NCBI GenBank assembly: GCA_965644315.1
Contig: CBFFRQ010000079.1
Coordinates: 62,001-126,000 of the forward strand
DNA: 64,000 bases
Direction of reading: 5' to 3'
Source of the DNA: Caecitellus pseudoparvulus
Lineage: Eukaryota > Bigyra: Bicosoecida
Below the pieces are notes generated by a model that saw only the letters and a list, made by a program, of their open reading frames with translations, was not told the origin of the DNA and did not search any database. Every line of letters starts with the position of its first letter. Position 1 is the first letter of the stretch. This document shows positions 1 through 9,728 of this stretch, piece after piece. Made by a program: the position numbers and the translations under genes.

Positions 1-390
1 ACACTGGCTGCTGAACGATCTCGGAACGTGGCCCCCCCAGCGCTGGACGTGTCAACCGCCCCGCCTTCTCATCTGCTCAGCCTGGTGGGGCAGGCACTGA
101 AGTGGCAGGAGCACGTGGGAATGCTGCCGCCTGGCGGTCGCTGCGGTGTCTTTCGAGGTGTCGCTCCGCGCCTGCGCCAGCTAGTGGACAAGTCAGCCGT
201 GGCAACCGCTGGCAAGCTGCGCCAGGGCGGCGCCCATGCACAAGGCCGTGTCCTTCACGCCAGACGGCAGCCGCCTGGTGACGGGAAACAGCCAGGGCTT
301 TGTTGGGGTGTGGGACGCCATGGTGCACAAACTGGACAACCGCCTGACGTACCAGATGGCAGAAGGGGGCGACGTGCATGCCAGGTGCTT
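1..390 (+). pseudogene. SMU1: SMU1-like WD40 splicing factor, 5'-incomplete and apparently 3'-truncated
   Basis: The first reading frame contains [18 protein letters not shown] and a following VFRG, which is the linker between the CTLH region and the WD40 propeller in SMU1, a subunit of the spliceosomal B complex. The next frame continues with the first WD40 blade ([16 protein letters not shown], then VWDA). The two pieces lie in frames offset by one base near position 225, and I find no GT-AG intron that joins them cleanly. After the first blade (about position 390) the homology stops, and the unrelated next gene starts at 604, so four to six expected blades are missing. The 5' end lies outside the window. 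It could be a degraded copy, an assembly error or a gene broken by rearrangement. The family call is firm; the pseudogene status is inference. Confidence 0.65.
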
Positions 391-603
391 CCTTTGCGTC
401 ACTGCCAGCCACCCAGAGGTTGGCAGACTTGGCTGCCGCACTCAAAAGCCACTTCCACTCACACACCAAACGCAAGCCTCATACCATACTCGCCAAACGA
501 CTCCCTGCAGAGTCGTTAGGGCCGCCTGTCCAGCCCAGGCTCTGTGCTAGCCTCGCGTTTCGGGTGCTGCTGCGGAATTTGCGCTGGAAACGCAGCCTCT
601 GCA

Positions 604-2080
604 ATGGCCGCCATGTCTGCAGACGAGGGGGAGTCACACCCCTTCCTCCATGAGTACATAGATTCTTCGACATCGTCGGAAGATATTCTTCTGGAAGGCG
701 TTCAGGCGCCTGTGCACGTCCCGGGCAGCTGGCGCGATCAGTTGGAGAGCATTCTGGGCGAAATCCGAGCCAAGGAGCTGCCGGGGCGTGTGCGCCGCGG
801 CCTTCTGTATGCGCTTCCTGAGACAGTGTGTGTGCTGGATGCACCACTGCACCCCTCAAGCTTGGGGGGCACGTCAGTCATTCTCCCCGAGCACGGCGCA
901 GCGGCGGCCTTGCAAGCCAGGCTTGTAAACACCCCAGAAGGTGCCTCAGGAAGTCTCCTTGTCCCACACTGTCACCCAGCGGTGACGCATGTACAGCTGG
1001 CGTTGGGCTGCTGCCAAGTGCTTGTGCAGCTGGCAGACGCTATCGAGTACTCGGTCTCTGTTTATGGCGTGAGTGGAAGCATCAGGAAATGCGAACCGAA
1101 TGTGCGCAGGCAGAGGGTCGCGCTGGACCTGCTGAACGAAATCATGACACGGGCCAGCGAGAGCCTGTCTGACGAGTGCCCTGACAGCACGTGGGGTGGG
1201 GTTCAGCTGGCGGAAGACCACACGAAAGCAATTCTTGATTGGGTTGCTCGTCTTCCCATCGTCTGCGCTTGGCCACTTCCCCGGCCTGTGTGGAGGCAAG
1301 GTGCCGTGGAGTGCATTGCAGATGATGTGGTGCAACACTCCAGCGAGTCTGACATGCATTGCTTCGATGTCCTCATGAAGGCGGCGAAAGAGGGTCTAGA
1401 GCCTGCCCACCTCGCCGAGGTGCTCGCTTTAAGATCTGAATTGTGGATGCCGCGGCTTCCACTGAACTGGGTCGTGCACCAGCGGAGCAAGTACGAGCTC
1501 CGGCCGTCGCGAGTGCTGCTGCACGTACTGTGGGAGATGTACGGGAGAGACTGCGTGACCAGGTCAACTCACCATGTCCGCTTGCCTTCAACTCTCCCGC
1601 GGGGCACTCCTCTGGACCCTGACAGCGTGTTTACGCGCCTGATGAGTCTTCCTGGGGTGATTGAGTGGCTGAAGTGGACGCCATTTGACATGGAAGATGC
1701 CATGTATCGCTCCACGCTGCTGTATCTCGAGCCACCTGGCAGTGAAATGAGTGCGCGCTGGAGCAGCGGAGCGGCTGTGGAGAGAGACGACGACCTTGCT
1801 CTTGGTGCCCCTTACTTCCAGGGAGAACTTGCCCGCCTCATGCTCGTCTGCACGAACTGTGCACTCCTCATGGTTGATGTGCACTGGGAACCTGTGCCGG
1901 TCAGTGAGAAGCGGGCAAGCGCATCGGCTGGCCGGTGGAGCGGTGAGAGGGCGCAAGGAGGTCGGGGCTGTGAAATTCAATGACCGAGGCAAAGGATTCA
2001 CTCTCGTGATTGTGCAGGCTTGGCAGGCGTGTCCGCTCGTGGCTGTCCTTGAGGTGAATGAGGGCGCCTCTCCTGCGTGA
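604..2080 (+). CDS. unrecognised protein, two exons
   Basis: An open frame runs from the ATG at 604 (MAAMSADEG) to 1899. A 58-nt intron (1900-1957, gtcagt...caag) then joins it in phase to a last exon encoding EVGAVKFNDRGKGF, ending with TGA at 2078-2080. The product is about 472 residues. I see no signal peptide, membrane helix or known motif. Composition is that of an ordinary globular protein with scattered Trp and Cys. The last exon reads like a beta-rich end of a domain. A TGCGGAATTT near-match to the window's recurrent start-site motif lies 33 bp upstream of the ATG. I do not recognise the family and assign no function. The start could be the second ATG at 613. Confidence 0.6.
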
Positions 2081-3014
2081 TACTGCTTCCCTTTTGCGCG
2101 ATTTGGGCAAGGTTTCTCCGCAAAGGGTGTCTGCATTCTGTTTTCACCCCGCATTGCTTTCGCTCCTTGCACTGGAGTGTGTACGCGGAGCTCTGGGCAT
2201 CGAGGCAGGCGACACCACACAGACCACAGATCACCACGCCAACCGACACAGTGCGGTACAAGCAGTGACACACACATTTTGCACTATTTGAGCTTGGTAC
2301 CATGCTAAGTAGGGCAGATTTGCCTGCCCAGGTGCAAAATTGCAGCAATAACCCTTTTGGTGGTCGTGCAGAACTCAAAGTCGCTTGCGTGCTCAGTTGA
2401 GGATTTAGAGTCAAATGTGAACCTCATGCAGACGAACGTATATTTACAGAGGATGTCACAAGAAGAAATACTCTACCCATGAAGCGCTGCTATGGACCAC
2501 ACGATATCGTTTATTGAGGTCTTTGACGGGGGGTACAAGAACTGGCCGAAGGCCAGTTCCCGGACACCCAGGTGTCCGGCAGAGAGGGACTTACGCCTCT
2601 TGCCGGACACCCGGGGGGGGCCGGAGCCGGGCACCCTTGAGATCCCTGAACGGGGGACACGCGGGGCTTGCCCGCGCACGCAGCGCCTGTTCTCTCCACA
2701 GTGCGGGAGGCTCTTCGTGTCGAGCAAAGCCGTTGGGATGCAGAGCTGGACGTGAGGACCAGGGGGCAGCACGTGCGAGGCATGGAGGAGTATGTGGACA
2801 GGCTGCATTTTTCTGCACCGCTTGGGGCTCCACAGGAGGCGGGCACTTTCCACACCACACGTACACGACACTATACACCATAGAATCCAAGCCCTGTTGG
2901 TTTCTTGCAGCCTCGCCGCCTGGTCCGTTTGACGCGGCTGCCAAGAGCCTTGCGTTTCAAGTCGTCCGGCGTGGCGTTACTGCCGTTTCACCCTGCACTC
3001 AGTAGTTCTTCAGG
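2081..3014. other. 933-bp spacer with hairpin cluster
   Basis: No convincing gene lies between the stop at 2080 and the PP2C start. The first 400 bp are less GC-rich than the surroundings. Positions 2501-2676 hold several perfect inverted repeats (see separate entry). Read on the minus strand, that cluster is followed by an AATAAA at 2510-2515. A GCGTTTC heptamer lies at 2954, about 60 bp before the PP2C start. Confidence 0.6.
2539..2676. repeat. cluster of perfect inverted repeats
   Basis: Stem 1 is gaactggcc (2539-2547) with ggccagttc (2551-2559). Stem 2 is ccggacacc (2560-2568) with ggtgtccgg (2571-2579). The right arm of stem 2, extended to ggtgtccggc, also pairs perfectly with gccggacacc at 2602-2611, enclosing a smaller agagg/cctct stem, so two structures exclude each other. 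A further cgcggg/cccgcg stem lies at 2660-2676. Downstream on the minus strand are a 10-bp palindrome, acgatatcgt (2501-2510), and AATAAA. This may be the 3' region of a minus-strand transcript, a non-coding RNA or a remnant of a mobile element. I cannot decide. Confidence 0.6.
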
Positions 3015-3978
3015 ATGGCCGCCGCTCAGCCAAAGCAGGAGACTGTCGCAAGTCTACTCTCAGAGGATGGGGAGGGGGACAAGGAGCCATCCTCGCCCCC
3101 TGCATCTGCGTCGGTGCATGCAAAGGTACGGTTCAAGCCGGTGTCGCAGGTGAAACGCTGCGAAGCCCCATTTCTGCACGTCCTTGCCCGCCGCACAGTA
3201 TTGCAAGGCAGTGAAACTCGTCTCCATGGCCGAGGAGATGAATGCCCGCTTCCGTCACACGATGGAGGACGCACACGTCGTCGTGGACAAGTATTCAGGG
3301 GACGAGGGCACCGCCTTCCTCGGCGTGTACGACGGGCACGGCGGCTCCACCATCGCGAACTACTTGCGGGACAACCTGCACGAAGTCGTGGAGAAGGAGC
3401 TGAAGGAGAAAGCGAGCCGCAGTGTGGAGGAGTGCCTCAAGTCTGCATTCCTCCTTACCGACATCGCCGCTAACGAAACCAAGGAGGAAGCGTCCGGCGC
3501 CACCGCAGTCGTCTGCATCATCCGCCAGGCTGGCTCCAGCCGGTACGTGTACGCCGCCAACTGTGGTGACGCGCGAGCTGTCCTGTGCCACAATGGCACG
3601 GCGGTGCGCCTGACCAAGGACCACAAGGCAGACGACGCGGAGGAGGTGAACCGCATCGAGGCGGCAGGGGGCTTCATCCTGCGCAAGCGCGTCATGGGCG
3701 TGCTGGCCGTGGCGCGCTCCTTCGGGGACTTCAGCCTGAAGAAATTCGTCACTGCCGAGCCCTACACGACGACGACCAAGTTGGACGGCTCCAGCGACTT
3801 CATCATCGTCGCCTGCGACGGCGTGTGGGACGTGCTCAGCGACCAAGACGCCGTGGACATCGTCCGCCAGTGCGCAGGCAAGGAGCAAGCCAAGAAACTG
3901 GCTGCCGGGGCCTTGGTCAATGCCGCCCTGTCAGCAGGCAGCACAGACAACGTCACCGCCATGGTGTGCTGGCTGTAG
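3015..3978 (+). CDS. PP2C-family Ser/Thr protein phosphatase
   Basis: A metal-dependent PPM/PP2C phosphatase that dephosphorylates Ser/Thr residues using two bound Mn/Mg ions. Exon 1 (3015-3125) encodes an acidic N-terminus. A 73-nt intron (3126-3198) follows, then one exon holding the whole catalytic domain. The metal-binding and structural motifs appear in order: MEDAHVVV, GVYDGHGG, SGATAVV, NCGDARAVL, DHKADDAEEVNRI, GVLAVARSFGD, VACDGVWDVLSD and the final STDNVTAMV, so the key Asp residues are present. The product is about 295 residues, a minimal cytosolic or nuclear PP2C with no membrane segment or partner domain. The intron contains one GAAACGC heptamer. The stop lies only 16 bp from the stop of the convergent neighbour. 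Confidence 0.95.
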
Positions 3979-3994
3979 GCCACGCCGCACTTGC

Positions 3995-6429
3995 TCAAAA
4001 GTGCACGTTGGCACCGCCCACCCGCATGACGAAGCCCACCTCAGCGCCTTCCCCGGCAGCCGCGCCATCCGTGGCAGTGCCCGATGTCGCCTCTGGCTGT
4101 GCTTTGAGCCCCCATCGCTGCCGCTGGGCAGCCTCCTCTTCCTGCGCAAGCAGGCTCGCCAGCAGGTCCTTCGCCGGCGCAAAACCCGCATCCAACACGA
4201 GGGCTGCCTGCAAAGACAGCTTTGCCGCGCTCTGGTGCCCAGCTGACAGCTGGGCAGAGGCCAGCAGGACATGTGTGCTGCATGACGGGCCCGCCCGCGC
4301 AAGGGATGCCTTGAAGAATGCAATGGCCCGCTTCGGCTTGCCCAGTGCGCTCCACACCCGCCCAATGCACATGGCCACATCCATGCCGCTGCCGCCAAGC
4401 AGTGGGTAGCAGTTTGCCCACGCTCTGTATACGAGAGGGGGCGTAGGGTGAGAATGCATGCCTGCACGCCGACCTGGGCGTTGTCCTCACCTGGACAGCC
4501 CAGCCATGGCATCAGCTTTCACGCCGTAGCGCGCATGCGGCAACTTGCGCACAAGCACAGGCGTCACAACCTGCAGCACACTGGGCTCCCACTCGCTCAT
4601 GTGGCACAACGCAAGGCACTGACGCAGGGACTGCGGGGGTCCCCGCTTCAGCAAGTCCTCATGAAGAAAGTAAAAATCGTCTGCGGAGAAGCCATTCAAA
4701 TGTGCTGCAAACGCAGTGCATGAGTTGGGGTAGCAACCTTGCAAGCGGCGTTCGGCTGAGCAAGGAAGCACCTGCACACCCAGTCTCCGCCAAACTTCCT
4801 CGTTGTCATGCCGGTGCAGACCTGAGTAGGGGGTGAAGTCGCAGTCCGAGGTCGCAGGGGATGGGGGATCGTCGGCGCTGGCGCTGCACGCGCTGCCTGG
4901 CGCAGGGAAGATCAACAAAGTGGTGGCTACGTTCGTGTCCACGCGGGAAGGCAAGAGAGCTAGACCGCCCTCCAGCTGGCAGTATAACTGCAGGGCGTGA
5001 AAGTTAACCCTGCGGCGGGCGGAGCGGTGTGGAAAGGTGGACAACTCACGCGGCAAGCGCTCACAGAGCGCAACCCACATGAAACTGAAGCTCCCATGCA
5101 GGGAAATGTGCGGGGCAGATATGCCAACGAAGCTGTCAGGCTGCATGTGGGCCTTGTCGCCGAAGAGGCACACAAGGGAGGACTGAGTCAGTTTGCGCGC
5201 GGCTTGCAGAGTTCGCAACGCCGCCACTGGCAGGGTGAAGCACGCGCTGGCGCAGCCAAGGACAGAAAGTGAAGATGACGACACTGTCGACCCATCACTG
5301 TCGTGTGAAGACTCTGCGCCCTCTCCCGTTGCGGCCTCGCCTTCGCTAGACACAGCTGTGCCAACGGTGCTGGCGGTGTCAACCGACCCTTTGCGACGTG
5401 CCGCTCCTGCCGCTGGGTCGGCAAGGTACGTGCTGTCGTCATGCTCGTAGTAGTTCTGATACCATTGCAACAGTGTGCACAGCGTACTTGCAGTCTCCGG
5501 TGCCACCGGCTCCTGTGCAGGGCAAGACTTGATTGGTGCACAGAGAGGCTGCTCAGGCATGTGTGAACCGACAGCAGCAAGGCACGCACCTCGTAGGAAG
5601 CGAAATGCTCCTGCAAGGTAGCATGGGTAGCTTCTGGGAGTGGCACATCCACCCATTCCAGGGTGACATCTCCCGACTCGTGCAGCCCCTGTGCCGTTGG
5701 CTGCCCCTCCTCCGCAGGCACACCTCCCACGTCCAGCCACAGCGCAGACAGCTGCCCCCCCACACACCGAAACGCGTCTTGAGGGAGGCTGTCCAGCAGG
5801 TACGTGCCGATCAACACCAGTGGGTTCTGCAGAGTCCCCTCCTGGATGTGCCACTGGCTGCGCTGCAGGTGCAGGTCAGCGGTACTCTTGGCGCAGTCCA
5901 CGATGGCCCAGTCCACAGCCAGCGCAGGCAGGGCAGCGCACGTCTCCAAGGGGCCAGTTGGTCCATAGGCTGCCTCAGCTGTCTGAAACCACTCGCAGAA
6001 CCCCGCCCGAGGCTCCTGCATGGCTGCCACGTTGGAAGCGGCGACGTCAGACAGCACCAGCAGGAGAGGGGGGAGGCGCACACCGCTTGAGAGACACTCT
6101 GTGAGGGCCTGCAGCAGTAGCCACGCAAGAACGCCGCTGCCCGAGCCAAGCTCTAGAAGGATCACTGGCTCTTCCTGTGACTGGATGTCTCCATTCTGCT
6201 GCATGTCCAGCAACGCTGCCACAAGCACCTGTGAAAAGTGCGGAAATCAGTTGCCCTGCCGCTCACCCGGAGCAATGCGTTCCCCTACGTTTGCGTACTG
6301 CTTCGCGAAGCGCGCGTTCCCCACGATGAAGTGAGGGATGATGTTGTCCACCCATGCGCTCACGCCTTGCTCCTCGTAGAACGCCGCCATGTGGGCGTAC
6401 AGCCGGCTCTGGCTCAGCGGGCACGCCAT
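3995..6429 (-). CDS. SAM-dependent methyltransferase-fold / TPR-like protein
   Basis: Four exons, with introns at 6229-6288 (60 nt), 5513-5589 and 4425-4490. The N-terminus contains VDNIIPHFIVGNARFAKQYA and then the SAM-binding glycine loop LELGSGSGVLAW, followed by VLSDVAASN and GTYLLDSLPQDAF. This order matches the methyltransferase-like/tetratricopeptide proteins of protists and cyanobacteria. The middle carries a Ser-rich acidic stretch. The C-terminal exon is helical and resembles tandem TPR units (IAFFKASLARAG; AAKLSLQAALVLDAGFAPAKDLLASLLAQ). The product is about 720 residues, with no signal peptide. The substrate is unknown. The recurrent TGCGGAAAT element lies inside intron 1. The middle exon may hide another small intron near 5045. 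Confidence 0.75.
6239..6247. promoter_or_regulatory. TGCGGAAAT element in first intron of the methyltransferase/TPR gene
   Basis: Exact 9-mer; gene-sense reading ATTTCCGCA; about 185 bp after the start codon. One of nine exact copies in the window, all near start codons. Confidence 0.5.
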
Positions 6430-6682
6430 CCTGAACCGCTGCTCCGACACAGTCTGCCTCGAGACCGAAGGAGTGGGCGCACGCTGCACGTGCATTGAAC
6501 TAGCAGGACCCCGCGTTGTGCGCATGCTGGGCGCCGTGTTTGGGCGGTCCGCTCGACCAGCAGGAGGCTGGGTTGTGCTTGAAGGGAGCAGCTGCCAACA
6601 AGAGCCAGAAGGGAGACTTGGCCGCGGGGGTGGGCACACAGAACAAAAACCAGCGATTGATTGCAGGCCATGGCACTTCGCA

Positions 6683-7396
6683 TCACTGGGAGGCCTCTTT
6701 GCGGATGGCCTGCTTGACGCTGTCGGGGGAAGAGTTGGGCATGGCAGAAGGCAGTGCCACGCCGCGCATGTGAGGGGGCGGCAGCTGTACACCCAGAACG
6801 CTCCCAATGGGGATGTCTTTTCGGTTGATCACATCTGCTTTGGCGTGCAGGGCCTGTGGCGGGGCGGGGACAGGTGAGTTTGCGGCTCAGCTTTGCAGGG
6901 AAGTCTCTCCACCGCCGCACCTTCAACGGCACAGGCTGCGCGTCTGTTCGCAGCGTCTGTGCTTCAATAGCCATTTCAATGTCCTCCACTTCGATTTTCT
7001 GCGCAAGGCGCAGTGTGCGCGCTGCAGAGGCGCCGCAGGCAGAGCGACAGGTTCACCAGCACGCACCCGGTGCAGTCTGTGTCGAGCGATCAGGCTCGCA
7101 GCCTCCAGCACAGAGTTGGCCTGGTCTGTGCACATGAGGAAGGAGCATAGTTCCTCGACAAGAAGTGCACCTGGGCACACTCGCCGCACGCACTGCGGGC
7201 AGCAACAGCGAGCTGCATGGGCACTCGAGGATCAAAATCCGCAACCCCGCACACTTGCAGAGCATGGTGCGCCGCCCTGTGGGAAGCGTGGTGGAGTTGC
7301 AGCGGGGAACTTCCTAAGTGTACTTCGCTTGACTACGCACGCCACTTCTGCAGGCGCCTCCGCGGCAGTCATGGACTGGGGTGCTCCGCTTGCCAT
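6683..7396 (-). CDS. TAF9: TFIID subunit 9 (TAF9), histone-fold protein
   Basis: Read through about five small exons. Start MASGAPQSMTAAEAPAE at 7396, then ALQVCGVADFDPRVPMQL, which matches the TAF9 helix 1-loop motif (GVxDYEPRV). Next comes SVLEAASLIARH for helix 2, then IEVEDIEMAIEAQ for helix 3. The conserved C-terminal pattern follows: AKADVINRKDIPIGS, then GVQLPPPHMRG, with TGA at 6683-6685. In other eukaryotes TAF9 pairs with TAF6 in TFIID and SAGA. The final intron (gtgcgg...cacag) is clear. The junctions between helices 1 and 3 are less certain because several donors fit (23-53 nt introns), and the spacing between helices 2 and 3 is a little longer than usual. The family identification rests on motif order, not on a search. 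Confidence 0.72.
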
Positions 7397-7938
7397 GCCG
7401 CTGCTCTGGCTCTGCTCAAAGCCGGCTGCCAAACCCCGCCGAAGCGTTGGAACTGCACCAGCAGTCAGTGTGGGATGGCAAAGCGCCAAACACACCTTCC
7501 TGGGGAACTCTTCCAGTTTTGTGAGACCATTGAGATGTGCTGAGTGCCTCGCAATGTGCCTCAAGTTTTGACGTCCTAGCCGCGGTGGCAATGTGCAAGC
7601 ATATGACACCCTCCAGCTTGGACCACGATCCAGGCCTGTAGTTGCCGCACAAAGCATGCATTTGGTGTCACGAGGGCGCATGCCTGGGCGAGGCACCGGG
7701 CTGCGAGTTGGCCCACATTGCATAGACAGGGCATGTGTATGCCCAACCCACGCTTTTGGGCGCCTGGCTGGGCAACGGACGACCGCCACACGTAGTACAC
7801 CTCTGTGAGATGGTAAGCGGGGCGCTCAGATGGACCTGAGCCAAAGACCAGCGCAGTGCTTGCCGCCCGTTGACGTTGTTGGGCTGCGCTGCAGTGCTAG
7901 AGCGGCACACTGCCGCGAGCCTCGGGCACAACCATGCC
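7397..7938. other. 542-bp spacer
   Basis: Lies between TAF9 and the 3' end of the LAMTOR5-like gene, both on the minus strand. No exon-like frame with good splice sites was found. A perfect gggcat/atgccc stem with a 4-nt loop is present at about 7727-7742. No tRNA or snRNA signature was recognised. Confidence 0.5.
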
Positions 7939-8373
7939 TCAGTCCTCTGCAGTTGCGTGGCGCATGGCGAGAGCCAGCAGGCGCCCCTCTGCTGTGGGCG
8001 TGACTGTGATCTGGTGCTCCACGCCGTTCACGGTCAGGGCGGCATCTCCGCCCTCCAGCGGAGACGTCCACAGAGACCGCACGAAGCCAGCGTCACCCGC
8101 CGAGAAACAGCCACAGGCTGTCATGCAGAGAGAGTGGCGAGGGATTGGCGTGCCCGGTGCTGCGGGGGTGCTGCGAGGGCTGTGGCTCACGCACCAGCGA
8201 TTGGCAGGCCATTCTTATCGCACAGCAACACGCCTTGTGCACCTTCTTCCACCATGCTGTGGGATTGGGGGGCAGAGGAGACGTACAGTAGCGCTGAAGA
8301 CGTGCGTCGGTCGCCATACCTCCTGCAGCCCTCACATTTGCTGGACCTGCTTGGAGATCTTGGACGCCGCCAT
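7939..8373 (-). CDS. LAMTOR5: Ragulator subunit, LAMTOR5-like roadblock-fold protein
   Basis: A small three-exon gene. Exon 1 encodes MAASKISKQVQQI. A 79-nt intron (gtgagg...cccacag) leads to MVEEGAQGVLLCDKNGLPIA. A 75-nt intron (gtgcgt...gacag) leads to ACGCFSAGDAGFVRSL and ends HATAED. The stretch GVLLCDKNGLPIAACG matches the strand-turn-strand core of LAMTOR5/HBXIP (GVLCTDSQGLNLGCRG). LAMTOR5 is part of the lysosomal Ragulator scaffold that anchors Rag GTPases for TORC1 signalling. The product is about 92 residues. The middle helix is shorter than usual, so a further intron or real divergence is possible. An exact ATTTCCGCA lies directly before the ATG. Confidence 0.6.
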
Positions 8374-8374
8374 C

Positions 8375-8383
8375 TGCGGAAAT
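8375..8383. promoter_or_regulatory. TGCGGAAAT element abutting the LAMTOR5-like start
   Basis: Exact 9-mer immediately upstream of the minus-strand ATG (8371-8373); gene-sense reading ATTTCCGCA. Confidence 0.5.
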
Positions 8384-8706
8384 CGCTGCCCTGGAGCCAG
8401 CTACAAACTCGCTCCCTGTGAGGGACTGAAGCGCCTCGCGCCGATGCTGAAGTGCGACGTGCATGAAATTATCTTGGTTTACATGGGTTATTGCTTTTGA
8501 CCTGCAACAATGTCTGCTGCCACAGGCTGATCCTGGCAGAGATCACTGCGTGGGGAACCTGGCGTCCAATTTTCACGCCGACGGCCACTATTCCAAACCC
8601 ATGCAAAGTACGCTGCAGGGCGCTGCCCAGTTGTCTGCGCCCGCTTATTGAGCACCTGGTCTTGCCGGCCCACAGCAAGCAGGCTCCCTGATTTCAGCTG
8701 GCAGCC
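8384..8706. other. divergent intergenic region (LAMTOR5-like / MTFP1)
   Basis: Shared 5' region of two divergent genes, about 330 bp. No gene or RNA signature was recognised. It contains a short AT-richer stretch around 8465-8500. Confidence 0.5.
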
Positions 8707-9639
8707 ATGTCCGGGACTGGCCGCCCTGGTGGAGATGACGGAGCCAGCTTGGACTACATGGAGCGCTTGGAGAGCCAGCGCAGCATGCTGCAGAGCCAAG
8801 TGGAACAAGACGTACTGGCGGAGCTGACACGGCGGGACCTTGCAGCCGCCAAGGCGTCACGGGAGGCGGATGTTCAGGACAAGGCGACGGTGCCCATGCT
8901 TGTTGTTGGTGGGTGGGCATTCGATTTCCGCAGGCACGCTTGCTTAGGCACTGGCCTTCCCCCGCCCTGCTCTCAGAGGACGACATATACAGGGACTCGC
9001 TGGTTAGATTGCTGGGGTATGCGAACGAAGTGGGCGAGGCCCTTCGCCCGCTGGCCCCTTCCCTCGTCGTGCGTGCATCTTTAAGCGCGAGGCGGCCGCA
9101 GACAGGGTTGAACGACACACCCCCCCCTGCACCGCCCATCGCAGCTGCCGTCATATGCCGTGGCGTGGGCGTACGTTGCCCTGGACACTGCAGACAAGGC
9201 ACACCGGAGCTACACACAGACTGCAGCGGCACACGCGGCAGCCACTGAGCACGGGACGCCGCCGCCGGCCGTGTCCGCCACATACGCAGGCACGGCGTAC
9301 GGCGTGGACACGCTGCTGTGGCAGGGGTTCGCGTCTGTGCTCATCCCGGGCTACATCATCAACCGCTTCGTGGCCTTCACGGGGCAGGTGGCGAGCCTGG
9401 CCCAGGCCCGCGTCCCCCGGCTGCCTGCCAAGGCCCTGTCCACCGCGGTGGGGCTGGCCACCATTCCCTTCCTAGTGGCGCCCCTGGACGATGCAGTGCA
9501 CGGGGCCCTGGACAAGTACGTGCGGCCCCGCATGGGCGTCATGCCCCATGCCGCAGTGCTGGCTCAGAAGTGGGCTGCCGCTGCGGGGCAGGGTGGGCCC
9601 ACGGCACCTGCCGCACCCACGGCGCCGCTGGACCGGTGA
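8707..9639 (+). CDS. MTFP1: mitochondrial fission process protein 1 (MTP18)
   Basis: Three exons (8707-8908, 8977-9068, 9145-9639). Exon 2 gives DDIYRDSLVRLLGYANEVGE, the family's hallmark YRDTxxRYLGYANEVGE segment. Exon 3 gives VDTLLWQGFASVLIPGYIINR and LATIPFLVAPLDDAVH, matching the conserved FVWQALASVAIPGFTINR and TIPxIIxPID motifs. MTFP1 is an inner-membrane protein whose loss blocks DRP1-dependent fission in animals. The N-terminal 65 residues are polar and lack an obvious presequence. Intron 1 carries one exact ATTTCCGCA. AATGCATGCATGC begins at the last base of the stop codon. The convergent tetraspanin ends 89 bp away. Confidence 0.9.
8934..8942. promoter_or_regulatory. ATTTCCGCA element in MTFP1 intron 1
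   Basis: Exact 9-mer, 227 bp after the start codon, inside the 68-nt intron. Confidence 0.5.
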
Positions 9640-9645
9640 ATGCAT
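9639..9645. terminator. candidate 3'-end signal AATGCAT between MTFP1 and tetraspanin
   Basis: AATGCAT overlaps the last base of the MTFP1 stop and continues as a TGCA repeat. The same hexamer recurs between other convergent genes in this window. A (TG)6 run follows at about 9689. Confidence 0.4.
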
Positions 9646-9728
9646 GCATGCGAGAGAAGGGTGGCACCACAGCAGCACGCGTATGCGTGTGTGTGTGTGG
9701 ACAATCACTGCATTGGGGCGCGCCAGGG

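Noticed and set aside
9689-9700. (TG)n run
   Set aside because: Too short to be more than a simple-sequence stretch in a 3' gap.
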